A DNA stretch of 64,000 nt from Flectonema sp. DT1601 (taxonomy: Eukaryota; Euglenozoa; Diplonemea; Diplonemida; Diplonemidae). The stretch's first letter is position 1. Each line of letters starts with the position of its first letter. Shown here one piece after another: positions 11,884 through 21,198 of this stretch. The DNA lies in contig OZ025810.1 of the NCBI GenBank assembly GCA_964019425.1, positions 744,001-808,000 of the forward strand, written 5' to 3'. Position numbers and translations under genes: made by a program. Under the pieces are notes generated by a model. It saw nothing but the letters and a program-made list of their open reading frames with translations. It was not told the origin of the DNA and searched no databases.

Positions 11884-13374
11884 ATGTCGCGCTCAGTGTC
11901 CGACATAACACTGACCGCATTCGGGTCACTGTGTTTCTTAATAGTGATTGGTCAGTTGTTACGTACGAAGATTGGATTGTTGCAGAGATTATTTCTACCG
12001 ACTGCTGTGATCTCTGGTATTTTGGGTTTGGTTATATTTCAATCAATGACAAGAATGGGTGAATGGAGTGAAAGATTAATCCACGACGTGACTGAAGGAT
12101 GGAGTCATCTACCTGTTGTATTAGCAAACATAATATTCGCATCGTTATTTCTTGGTGTGAACATCCCAGCACCTAAACAGATCTGGAGTGAAGCAGGACA
12201 ACAACTATCATACGGAATGTTTGTAGTTTGGGGACAATGGCTTACTGGATCATTAGTGACTATCGCTATTCTAATCCCAGCATGGGATGTTAATAAAATG
12301 ATGACTACGACTCTTCCAATAGGATTTTCAGGTGGTCACGGTACCGCAGCAGGGTTTTCAAGTCAATATGATAAAGCTGGTTGGCCTGAAGGAAAAGATT
12401 TTGGTTTTTTCGCAGCCACCGTTGGAATCCTTTCGGCTGTTGCTTCAGGTATTATATCAATTAATTGGGCGGCTAGAGCAGGTCATTTAACGACGTTACC
12501 ATCTGGGCAGACATCTCGATTCTCAATTCAACCAACTACGGTACCCTACCGAGAGAGACAACCAGCAGGTCATATCACTGTCTCTCTTAATAGTATTGAT
12601 ACTTTAACACTTCATGTTGCTTTAGTTGGTGTGGCTACTTTGTTTGGAGTTCTCGTTAAATTATTCCTCGTTGAAGTTGTTGAAGAAAACATCGACTCAT
12701 TAAAGGATATTGAGTTGTTTAAAAATTTACCAACATTTCCGTTTTGTATGATTGGCGGTCTTCTAATGCAAAGATTCTTTCAAAGAATGTCTGAAGATGA
12801 TTGTCCAATCGACAGACGAATTACAGAAAGAATCAGCGCTCTTTCTCTAGAATTTCTCGTAACATCCTCCATCACAATAGTAGATATCGATGCAATCAGT
12901 GATGGAATCCTTCCTTTTACTGTATTAATGGTGATGGGAATCGGTTGGCAATTATTTTGTTTATTTATTATCGCTCCGAGAGTACTTTCAGACCATTGGT
13001 TTGAAAGAGGAATAGCTGAACTTGGAAGCGCCATGGGAGTCATCGCCACTGGGTTACTGATGATTAGAATGTGTGATCCCACATCAGAAACACCCGTCCT
13101 GACAGCTTTTGTTTATAAAAATGCCTTTCAAGCATTATTTATGGGAGGTGGGATCTGGACTGCAACTGGAATGATTCTCGCTGATAGGGCTGGACCGTAT
13201 GCGATATTTGGGATTACTACATCTGTGACTATACTTTGGTTGTTGCTTACTATTTATCTTAAGAAAAAGAGTTCAAAAAGTGATGGGCTGGATGAACAAA
13301 CATCAACTACAGAGGTGAACCCTTTACATGTTCTTTCACAACCAGTTGAGTCTGACAGACTATTGCCAACATAG
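11884..13374 (+). CDS. Sodium/glutamate symporter, GltS (ESS) family
   Basis: Single exon, 496 aa, starting MSRSVSDITLTAFGSL. The protein is almost entirely membrane helices (about 10-12) in two pseudo-symmetric halves. The family-typical loop GFSGGHGTAAGF followed by GWPEGKDFGFFAATVG is present, with LPTAVISGILG near the N-terminus. The ESS family takes up glutamate with Na+ and is best known from bacteria. Here it is embedded among intron-bearing eukaryotic genes with matching base composition, so it is a resident eukaryotic copy. The C-terminal ~45 residues are a polar cytosolic tail. A position-specific search should hit the ESS family strongly. Confidence 0.88.
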   Translation: MSRSVSDITLTAFGSLCFLIVIGQLLRTKIGLLQRLFLPTAVISGILGLVIFQSMTRMGEWSERLIHDVTEGWSHLPVVLANIIFASLFLGVNIPAPKQIWSEAGQQLSYGMFVVWGQWLTGSLVTIAILIPAWDVNKMMTTTLPIGFSGGHGTAAGFSSQYDKAGWPEGKDFGFFAATVGILSAVASGIISINWAARAGHLTTLPSGQTSRFSIQPTTVPYRERQPAGHITVSLNSIDTLTLHVALVGVATLFGVLVKLFLVEVVEENIDSLKDIELFKNLPTFPFCMIGGLLMQRFFQRMSEDDCPIDRRITERISALSLEFLVTSSITIVDIDAISDGILPFTVLMVMGIGWQLFCLFIIAPRVLSDHWFERGIAELGSAMGVIATGLLMIRMCDPTSETPVLTAFVYKNAFQALFMGGGIWTATGMILADRAGPYAIFGITTSVTILWLLLTIYLKKKSSKSDGLDEQTSTTEVNPLHVLSQPVESDRLLPT

Positions 13375-14606
13375 TATTGTACTGTTCTGTAGTTTAGAAT
13401 CTTTTTAATGATTTTGTCTCATTGTTGCTGTTTATTTTAATAAGCAAGCTCTAATGACCGTGACCATTGAGGTTGAGTAGTAATATCGAAAATATGAGAT
13501 GACTGGGATTAAAAAAAAAAAAAAAAAAAAATTGTAATTCTCTCGATGGTAGCAATTTTTCAACAAACGATCATCATGGCATTTTCGTTCGAAAATAATT
13601 TTTTTTTTTCTTAAACATTGATTCTTCTGAAAAAATCAGTTTTTGTGTTTTGGAACTAACTTGTTCAGAATTTGAAAAAAAAGAAAATGAATTAGGAAAA
13701 ACTACCCTAAAAAATCTTTCAGAAATAATATCTCAACTAATTCAAATCATTTTATTGATTTTGTGTTATTATCTGCGATCGATTAGGGCCGCAGATATCT
13801 GGTTGGGTATTTCTATTTGTTTGTTGGATACAATAACCTTTTTCGTATAAAAGGTAAAAATAAAAGTCCAACTTCAATTTTATTTCTCTTTCTACTCAAC
13901 ACTTTTTTTGTTTTGTTTGTTTGCAATTCAAAATCTTCCCAACAATAGTTTTTGTTTGGTATAAAAAGAAAAAAAATTGTCAGAAGCAGAATATTCATTT
14001 CTGGGGCTGTCACGGTCAGATTAGACGATTTCTTGCACCAAACAAAATAAAACTACTAAAAATTAATGAGCTTTGTTTGGTTACTTTAATGGTTTCCTTG
14101 CCATCCCGTGTGCTTGTTGTGAATTTATTATTTATGTTAATTTTTTTTTTTTTTTTTTTTTGCACCGACAAAAGTCGGAGAAGAAACTGTCTTATCAATC
14201 TAAACTATTTTTCAGATTAAAAAGAGCCGTTTTTTTTTTTTTTTTTTTATATATTATTATTATGGTCGAAAATATTATTTATTTCCTCTTATGCTGACCT
14301 TATCTGAATGTTTTTTTTTTTCTTTCTTCCATAGTTATTTTCTTCCTCAAACGATACAGGTATCTCACTCCAGACCACAATCAGATTGGTTTTTAGCGGA
14401 TGATTGTTGTTGGTAGCGATTGTGAAAAAAAAATAAATAAAAAAATGACCCAATGCAATTGTACTCTACCACCCTTCACAGGAAATGGAAATATCACCCT
14501 TTCAGCGGACAATAAAAACCCTTACCGGAGCCTCTTGTTTTTTAATAGTGGGATAGTTCTCTTTTTTATTATTATTTTTTCATGACTTCACTTAGCAAAC
14601 CACAAC
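13375..14606. other. Intergenic, AT-rich
   Basis: No gene seen. The short open frames here run through homopolymers. It contains a hairpin with a 3' GAA/GAAAC tail at 14165-14187 that recurs at 41075. TCACTTAG at 14587-14594 lies 12 bases before the next ATG. Confidence 0.6.
14165..14187. repeat. Short hairpin repeat CCGAC...GTCGG with adjacent poly(T)
   Basis: CCGACAAAAGTCGG is followed by AGAAGAAAC and preceded by T(20). It matches 41075-41097. Read on the minus strand, both copies are a hairpin followed by poly(A), which resembles a retroposon 3' end. Confidence 0.5.
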
Positions 14607-15183
14607 ATGGCTCCACAACTAAATGAGGCAGCTTGCAGTATTATTTCTGGTGCATTGTTTGCTTCAGCTTGGTGGTGGTTTGCTGATGGAGCGTTGACTG
14701 CTGCCTCTCACGATATGGACTTTGGATTTATAATGTGGTTGCCGGGTCTATTTGTAACACTGGGGATGTTGGGGTATGAATTGCTATCTACTAACCGTCA
14801 CTAACACAACAAAAAACAACAATAACAACAACAGGACTACAATGCTTCATCCATCAGACATTAAGGAAGATGGTGACGATGTTAATAAAGCAAAAACTCT
14901 ATTTTTCATCGCTTGGTTATTCATATTTGGGGGTTTGGTTGGTGCTGTTTGGATTTGTGTATGAATATTTATTATTATTTATTTATTTTATTTTATTTTT
15001 TTAATTGAATGATTAATAAATAATAACAAACAACAGATACAAGACTTCAGTGGAAGCAGCACCACAAGGTCAACTACCTACCCGGGCGTTGCTATAATAT
15101 TGCAAAGTGTTATAATAACTCTTTCAACTGGTGTGCTTTGGGTTGGACGCGGTGCATCCGACGACGGCATGGGATTTGGTTAA
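14607..15183 (+). CDS. TMEM50: TMEM50 (UPF0220) family membrane protein
   Basis: Three exons: 14607-14773, 14835-14958, 15037-15183, 145 aa. Introns of 61 and 78 bp restore frame exactly. Four membrane segments are visible: AACSIISGALFASAWWWFAD, FIMWLPGLFVTLGML, TLFFIAWLFIFGGLVGAVWI, and PGVAIILQSVIITLSTGVLWV. The order small-TM-TM, a polar loop (LHPSDIKEDGDD), then TM-TM ending in a short polar tail matches human TMEM50A/B and yeast Vps68. The family is reported in endosomal and ER membranes and its biochemical role is not settled. Both introns end in AAC-repeat acceptors with no pyrimidine tract. Confidence 0.82.
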
Positions 15184-15297
15184 AAAGAATATGAAAAAAA
15201 GTGAGATTGTGTTTTTATTTCATAACAAACTTATTATTTAAGGGAAAAAAAAAAAAAAAAAAAAAAAAAAAAGGTTTAATCTATGTTGCTTATGTTC

Positions 15298-15303
15298 AAT
15301 AAA
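15298..15303 (+). terminator. Candidate poly(A) signal AATAAA
   Basis: TTCAATAAAG about 115 bases after the TMEM50 stop, followed by a T-rich tract. Confidence 0.4.
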
Positions 15304-15720
15304 GTTTTTTTTTTTCGCTCAACTTTTTTTAAATTTTTTTTTAAAAAAAAAAAAGAAAAAAAAGAAAAGATATAATCGTTCTCAACATATATTCATGTGG
15401 GAACGACAATACACATCTCGCTTTGATGTTTTTCTTCTATTCCTGCCATCCACCGTTTGTTAAGTAAATAACCAGAGGGGGTTGTTTCTCCTGATTTTTT
15501 TTTTTTTTTTTTAATTTTATTTATTATTACTGACCTCACTATTCTAGCTGTTACGTATTGTGATTGAATATGGCTATTTTTTGAAAGGGTTCTTTATTTG
15601 TTTTAAATATTATTATTATTTTTTTTTTATACCTCCCTCTTAGTGCACATACTACACATAGCTAGGGGAACCTATCTGAAGCCTAAATAGTTACTTTAGT
15701 ATGCTAAGTTGTGCATCACC

Positions 15721-15816
15721 CTTAGTCACTGTATTTAAAACTAATGTTAAATTATCTTTATGTTTTTATGATACAACACAGTTGTAATTTTTACAAAATC
15801 GAACATACATCCCCTC
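15721..15816 (+). repeat. Dispersed repeat R1 (tail module)
   Basis: Shares an ordered set of boxes with 61521-61623: TTAGTCACTGTAT, AACTAATGTTAAATTATC, TGATACAACACA and a terminal CCCCTC. It is diverged from the copy at 17491. Confidence 0.75.
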
Positions 15817-15837
15817 TTAGTTCACAAAAAAAGAAGA

Positions 15838-16790
15838 ATGCAAATAACGATAACCTGTAGCGATATGGGGTTCCATCTATGACACATTCTGTGAACGAGG
15901 AGTCTGTTGTTAGTGATGTGTTGAAAATGATTGCTTGAAGAGTGGGAAGTTGATGTCGAGGAATTACCAACTATCACGATGCTGGTGATATTCTGACGGA
16001 ATCAACGAAAGCTACTTCTTGTTATTGATTCTGAGATTGTATTGGAAGCATTCGAAGAAACGTAGGTATGAGAGCTCAAAAACCAAGTATACTTGATCAG
16101 CGGCCTAGAACTTGATGAGGGAATACTAAGAGGTTAATTCAGGCTCTGCACATATTGGTTGGAACTACGGTACCTGCCTTACCTTAAATTATTCCTTCCC
16201 TCGTTGAGAACCAACCCATCTCAGCCATCCCGGTGTATTTTGGGAACGAAGAAAAAAGTTTTTTGCTTACCGAACAGCGAAAAAAAAAAAAAAAAAAACG
16301 CTTTCGGTGAATAAAGCGAAAGGAAAACCTTTTCCGTTTACTGAACAGCGAAAATGAAATTATTAGACCCTATCATAGATTTTACGCGAAAAACAACGGA
16401 GAAATCTTTTTTTTTGCTTTCCATTTCGGAAACTTTTTTGTTGAGATCGGACATTTCAGTAACATTTGCGTGGAATTAGAGGGTTTTCCCCAATACAATC
16501 TTTCAAACAAACTGCAACTTAAATTGAGTAAAGAGTTAAGTTTTCTTGATTCACTATTGTAAAATAAAGCATGGACAGACCTTTGGAATCTTCAAGTTCA
16601 GTTTGTTGACGTAGATTCCGAGACCAACAGTGAAATAGCTATCGACGAACTCAAGCAGGCAAGCAAGCTGGCGGCAACCAACGAAAGGTCTTTTTCTAAC
16701 AATGGTGACGGTTACGCATTCATTCTAAAAAACCCAACCATTCAGAGAAGTGTAAAAAAATCCCCTAAAAAAGTCTAACGACAGCATTAC
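15838..16790 (+). pseudogene. Possible degraded gene or repeat relic, unidentified
   Basis: Base composition is less biased than the flanks. A run at 16573-16776 is open for ~66 codons (WTDLWNLQVQFVDVDSETN to SPKKV) with no start ATG in frame and no clear splice sites. Upstream, phrases that look coding (for example around 15960-16070) are interrupted. I do not recognise a family. It could also be a real but weakly expressed exon. Confidence 0.3.
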
Positions 16791-17490
16791 CAGTACGGGT
16801 TAACGCTCACAGCAATGCGGCGTGATGTTTCTTGCTATTGGTGTTGTTTTGCTGGTGAAAAAAAAGAGAAACAGCAAATGGGGTACTGGAAGTGGCGATG
16901 CCACCGACAATAGTGTTAAAGGTTGAGTCGTCAAGTTCAAAATATTTCCCTTTAATATTTGTTTGATTTTGAGGTATAAAGAAAAACTAATTTTAAACTG
17001 TAACGGGCTACAGGGCATCATGGGGGCGCTCTATTTTGACAGCACATATGGGGATTTATTGATACTAACTGTTGGTCTCTCGAACCCTATATTCGTTTTA
17101 GCCAGTTTCAAGTTGCTTTATATTTAATCATAGTATCAAGCACCCCACTTGACTTCCTGCAACTGTTACTTTAAAAGATGCCTTTTGAAATGGCAATTTT
17201 GTTTATCCAATTCATACCAAAGTAATTTCCTTTTCTGGTACTTATTTTGAGAAACAGTTTGACGGGATACAGATTCAGTTTTTTCATAACTGCTGCCCGT
17301 TGTACTTATACCCAGTTGAGATTTAATTTATAAATAGATATTAAACTTCCTTAATATCTTACAGCTTCGGTCTACTTAACATAATTAGAGTCCAATGCAT
17401 ACTACTACCTGAATTACTTTATAACAGCACCACACATCTCTGTGATAATATGGATGTCAGTCGAGGGGTATAATGAATTAGAATAGGTTT

Positions 17491-17638
17491 CTAATCAAAC
17501 AGTTTACCCCTCACAGTAGTGTTTTCGTGTACCTGTTAGTCACTTTATTATAACTAATGTTTATTATAGTTAACTCTGGTATAATACAGATGTTTATTTC
17601 TTCATAGATATAATCAAACATTTCATCCCTACAGTCAT
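17491..17638 (+). repeat. Dispersed repeat R1, 148-bp copy identical to 23479-23626
   Basis: Base for base the same as 23479-23626 as far as I can align by eye. It starts CTAATCAAACAGTTTACCCC and ends CATCCCTACAGTCAT. It ends 8 bases before ATG 17647 and 29 bases before ATG 17668, so it forms the whole proximal 5' flank of the first UBL-LRR gene. Confidence 0.92.
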
Positions 17639-17667
17639 TTTTAATAATGAAAGAAAAGAGGCTTAAA

Positions 17668-19068
17668 ATGCAACTCTGGGTTACGTTCCCGGACACCGGA
17701 TTTCCTGACGTTGTTTTCACAGCTTCTGGAGAGTCGCTCGTGAAGGATGCATTGCAGGTTGCAGCTGACGAGTGGGGTACCGATGCTGACTTTCTTGAGC
17801 TTTCTCTCGCTGGATCGCTTCTTCGAGCAGGTAATCGACTGGTGTCGTATGGAGTGGAGGACGGCTCGCTGTTGGATGCATCGGTGGTGCGCTTGTTTGG
17901 ATTGGAATTTTTGACAGATTCTGCAAAGAGAGCGAAGGCATTCCTACGAGGAGAACGGGATCAGGACGGGTTTTTCTGCCTTGATACTCCCACATTCGCT
18001 GTGGATGGCTGTCTTCAGTTTAGCAACGGTGAGTGGTTCTCGAATGATGTTACGAACATCTCATTCAGCAACTCTGAACCCTCAGTCACGACCGTTTCAG
18101 ATGATTTCTTATCCTCATCTCGTAAGATTATAAGGGTCAGTCTGCCTGGTCTTCAATACGTCACATCTGTTGGTAGTGCTTTCCTCAAAAATTGCAATTC
18201 ACTGACATCCGTAGACTTATCAAGTCTCAGCAATCTTTCAGTTGTTGGAGAGGATTTTCTATGTGGTTGTTCATCCCTCACATCTCTGGACTTATCAAGT
18301 CTCAGCAATCTTTCAGTTGTTGGAGAGGATTTTCTATGTGGTTGTTCATCCCTCACATCTCTGGACTTATCAAGTCTCAGCAATATTTCAGTTGTTGGAG
18401 ACTATTTTCTAAGTGGTTGTTCATCCCTCACATCTCTGGACTTATCAAGTCTCAGCAATCTTTCAACTGTTGGATACTATTTTCTAAGTGGTTGTTCATC
18501 CCTCACATCTCTGGACTTATCAAGTCTCAGCAATCTTTCAGTTGTTGGAGAGGATTTTCTATGTGGTTGTTCATCCCTCACATCTCTGGACTTATCAAGT
18601 CTCAGCAATCTTTCAGTTGTTGGAGAGGATTTTCTATGTGGTTGTTCATCCCTCACATCTCTGGACTTATCAAGTCTCAGCAATATTTCAGTTGTTGGAG
18701 ACTATTTTCTAAATAATTGTTTATCCCTCACATCTCTGGACTTATCAAGTCTCAGTAATCTTTCAACTGTTGGATACTATTTTCTAAGTGGTTGTTCATC
18801 CCTCACATCTCTGGACTTATCAAGTCTCAGCAATCTTTCAACTGTTGGATACGATTTTCTAAGTGGTTGTTCATCCCTCACATCTCTGGACTTATCAAGT
18901 CTCAGCAATCTTTCAACTGTTGGAGACTATTTTCTAAGTAATTGTTCATCACTTACTTCGTTGGATTTAACCCTCGTGAATGTGGAATCCGTTGGAAGTA
19001 ATTTCCTAAAAGGTTGCTCATCCATTAAGAGAGATAAACTGCATACGAGCATAGCGAATTTGAAATGA
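17668..19068 (+). CDS. Ubiquitin-like domain + leucine-rich repeat protein, paralogue A
   Basis: Single exon, 466 aa from ATG 17668. ATG 17647 adds 7 residues, but 17668 aligns with the start of paralogue B. Residues 1-80 look like a ubiquitin fold: MQLWVTFPDTG at the start, then ELSLAGSLLRAGNRLVSYGV and EDGSLLDASVVRLF, matching the ubiquitin pattern IFAGKQLEDGRTLxDY..STLHLVLRL. A ~95-residue linker follows. Then come ten 25-residue repeats of SLTSLDLSSLSNLSVVGxxFLxxCS and one diverged capping repeat. The LRRs resemble the BspA/TpLRR class. There is no signal peptide or membrane segment, so a cytosolic binding protein is likely. DNA repeats of 75 bp (18199-18948) are almost identical, and units 1-4 recur as units 5-8. 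The first ~530 bp are nearly identical to paralogue B. Confidence 0.88.
   Translation: MQLWVTFPDTGFPDVVFTASGESLVKDALQVAADEWGTDADFLELSLAGSLLRAGNRLVSYGVEDGSLLDASVVRLFGLEFLTDSAKRAKAFLRGERDQDGFFCLDTPTFAVDGCLQFSNGEWFSNDVTNISFSNSEPSVTTVSDDFLSSSRKIIRVSLPGLQYVTSVGSAFLKNCNSLTSVDLSSLSNLSVVGEDFLCGCSSLTSLDLSSLSNLSVVGEDFLCGCSSLTSLDLSSLSNISVVGDYFLSGCSSLTSLDLSSLSNLSTVGYYFLSGCSSLTSLDLSSLSNLSVVGEDFLCGCSSLTSLDLSSLSNLSVVGEDFLCGCSSLTSLDLSSLSNISVVGDYFLNNCLSLTSLDLSSLSNLSTVGYYFLSGCSSLTSLDLSSLSNLSTVGYDFLSGCSSLTSLDLSSLSNLSTVGDYFLSNCSSLTSLDLTLVNVESVGSNFLKGCSSIKRDKLHTSIANLK
18199..18948 (+). repeat. 75-bp coding minisatellite, 10 units, with a 300-bp higher-order repeat
   Basis: The period is exactly 75 bases, encoding 25 residues. 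Units 1-4 (18199-18498) and 5-8 (18499-18798) follow the same order of variants (GEDFLCG, GEDFLCG, GDYFL, GYYFLSG), which shows a block duplication of 300 bp. Because 75 is a multiple of 3, other frames also stay open here without being genes. Confidence 0.93.
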
Positions 19069-19375
19069 CAGAAATCATAAATGTTGTTTTTAGTGTGTGT
19101 GCGTTGTTCCCCTTGTTTTATTTGAAGGTATTTAATTTATCTTTTATTTTTTCAGAAAAGAAGATGTTCGCTCACACACTCTTAAAACCACGGCAAGGTT
19201 ATAGTGGGTGATTGGATAATGGCTTGGGTTATCTGTTGTTACTTTGGAAATATTTTATAAATCATTCACAACAGGTTTATCGGCATGTGCGATAATTCTA
19301 CTTAAAAAGAGATGGAGAAATTCGTATTTTTGTCATATAACAGGTTGTTTGTTAAACACATCATGGATGTGCAAC

Positions 19376-19407
<32 letters not shown>

Positions 19408-19498
19408 GTTTGAAGAAATATATTTTAAACATTTATTAATCTCATCATACTCCAAGCCATTCATCATCACATTTCGTAGGTTACTCACGCGAGTTAAT
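19069..19498. other. Spacer between the two UBL-LRR paralogues
   Basis: No gene. The first ~45 bases match the 3' flank of paralogue B. A box CAGAAAAGAAGATG...GCTCACACACTCTTAA (19151-19187) recurs at 22323-22363. An A-run of about 27 lies at 19376-19403. Confidence 0.7.
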
Positions 19499-20971
19499 AT
19501 GCAACTTTCAGTTACGTTCCCGGACACCGGATTTCCTGACGTTGTTTTCACAGCTTCTGGAGAGTCGCTCGTGAAGGATGCATTGCAGGTTGCAGCTGAT
19601 GAGTGGGGTACCGATGGTGACTTTCTTGAGCTTTCTCTCGCTGGATCGCTGCTTCGAGGAGGTAATCGACTGGTGTCGTATGGAGTGGAGGACGGCTCGC
19701 TGTTGGATGCATCGGTGGTGCGCTTGTTTGGATTGGAATTTTTGACAGATTCTGCAAAGAGAGCGAAGGCATTCCTACGAGGAGAACGGGATCAGGACGG
19801 GTTTTTCTGCCTTGATACTCCCACATTCGCTGTGGATGGCTGTCTTCAGTTTAACAACAGTGGGTGGTTCTCGAATGATGTTACGAACATCTCATTCAGC
19901 AACTCTGAACCCTCAGTCACGACCGTTTCAGATGATTTCTTATCCTCATCTCGTAAGATTATAAGGGTCAGTCTGCCTGGTCTTCAATACGTCACATCTG
20001 TTGGTAGTGCTTTCCTCAAAAATTGCAATTCACTGACATCCGTAGACTTATCAAGTCTCAGCAATATTTCAGTTGTTGGAGACCATTTTCTAAGTAGTTG
20101 TTCATCCCTCACATCTCTGGACTTATCAAGTCTCAGCAATATTTCAGTTGTTGGATACAATTTTCTAAGTAGTTGTTCATCCCTCACATCTCTGGACTTA
20201 TCAAGTCTCAGCAATATTTCAGTTATTGGAGACGCTTTTCTATATTATGGTTCATCCCTCACATCTCTGGACTTATCAAGTCTCAGCAATATTTCAGCTG
20301 TTGGAGACAGTTTTCTAAGTGATTGTTCATCCCTCACATCTCTGGACTTATCAAGTCTCAGCAATATTTCAGTTCTTGAAGACGGTTTTCTATATTATTG
20401 TTCATCCCTCACATCTCTGGACTTATCAAGTCTCAGCAATCTTTCAGTTGTTAAAGTAAATGTTCTAAATGAGTGTTCATCCCTCACATCTCTGGACTTA
20501 TCAAGTCTCAGCAATATTTCAGTTGTTGGAGACGGTTTTCTAAGTAATTGTTCATCCCTCACATCTCTGGACTTATCAAATCTCAGCAATCTTTCAACTG
20601 TTGGATACTATTTTCTATATGGTTGTTCATCCCTCACATCTCTGGACTTATCAAGTCTCAGCAATCTTTCAGCTGTTGGAGACTATTTTCTAAATAATTG
20701 TTCATCCCTCACATCTGTGGACTTATCAAGTCTCAGCAATATTTCAGCTGTAAAAAATAATTTTCTAAGTGGTTGTTCATCCCTCACATCTCTGGACTTA
20801 TCAAGTTTCAGTAATGTTTCAGCTGTTGGGAACAATTTTCTTTTTAATTGTTCATCACTTACTTCCTTGGATTTTTCCCTCATGAATGTGGAATCCGTTG
20901 GAAGTAAGTTCCTAAATAATTGTTCATCCATTAACAGAGACCAACTGCATACGAGCATAAGGAATTTGTAA
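19499..20971 (+). CDS. Ubiquitin-like domain + leucine-rich repeat protein, paralogue B
   Basis: Single exon, 490 aa from ATG 19499 (MQLSVTFPDTG). The frame is open further upstream, but through an A-run with no homology to paralogue A, so the longer reading is rejected. It has the same architecture as paralogue A: ubiquitin-like N-terminus (SLAGSLLRGGNRLVSYGVED), linker, then eleven 25-residue repeats and a capping repeat. The N-terminal ~530 bp are about 98% identical to A. The repeats differ much more, mainly at the four variable positions after VVG and before C (DHFLSS, YNFLSS, DAFLYY, DSFLSD and so on). This pattern suggests recent duplication or conversion of the 5' part with diversification of the repeat surface. 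Ligand unknown. Confidence 0.88.
   Translation: MQLSVTFPDTGFPDVVFTASGESLVKDALQVAADEWGTDGDFLELSLAGSLLRGGNRLVSYGVEDGSLLDASVVRLFGLEFLTDSAKRAKAFLRGERDQDGFFCLDTPTFAVDGCLQFNNSGWFSNDVTNISFSNSEPSVTTVSDDFLSSSRKIIRVSLPGLQYVTSVGSAFLKNCNSLTSVDLSSLSNISVVGDHFLSSCSSLTSLDLSSLSNISVVGYNFLSSCSSLTSLDLSSLSNISVIGDAFLYYGSSLTSLDLSSLSNISAVGDSFLSDCSSLTSLDLSSLSNISVLEDGFLYYCSSLTSLDLSSLSNLSVVKVNVLNECSSLTSLDLSSLSNISVVGDGFLSNCSSLTSLDLSNLSNLSTVGYYFLYGCSSLTSLDLSSLSNLSAVGDYFLNNCSSLTSVDLSSLSNISAVKNNFLSGCSSLTSLDLSSFSNVSAVGNNFLFNCSSLTSLDFSLMNVESVGSKFLNNCSSINRDQLHTSIRNL
20030..20854 (+). repeat. 75-bp coding minisatellite, 11 units
   Basis: The period is 75 bases and the core TCATCCCTCACATCTCTGGA is conserved. The variable positions cluster at the same codons in each unit. 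Confidence 0.9.
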
Positions 20972-21198
20972 TGACGGAAATCATAAGTGTTGTTTCCAAT
21001 GTGTGTGCGTTATTCCAGATGCGGTGACTGGTCAGGGATTCAAGCTTTCTAATTTTCCTTCCCGCGGTTAAGTTGCCTCCTGCGACGAAATCCCCTGGGT
21101 AGATGAAGAACGTTTCTTTCCTCTAGTGTAATTGTCTTATTTTATTTTATTAGTATCATTTCTCATTCTTATCATTACTTTATGTCTTATTTTCTGAT

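Larger units (their letters stand above)
15184..17646. other. Intergenic 2.5 kb with relic-like sequence and repeats
   Basis: No intact gene. The stretch 15838-16790 is less AT-rich than its surroundings and holds short coding-like runs broken by stops. Dispersed repeat copies lie at 15721-15816 and 17491-17638. A diverged tandem pair around 16268 and 16340 shares GAACAGCGAAAA. Confidence 0.5.

Noticed and set aside
18153-18716. Long open frames on both strands inside the LRR arrays
   Set aside because: The 75-bp unit is a multiple of three, so any frame without a stop in one unit stays open. The products are pure repeats and the + frame with the ubiquitin-like start is clearly the gene.
19244-19498. 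N-terminal extension of UBL-LRR paralogue B
   Set aside because: The frame begins at a non-ATG codon and passes through a ~27-base A-run. Paralogue A starts at the position matching ATG 19499.
18199-20854. Direct repeats resembling a CRISPR array
   Set aside because: Units are contiguous coding LRRs without spacers, in a eukaryotic genome.
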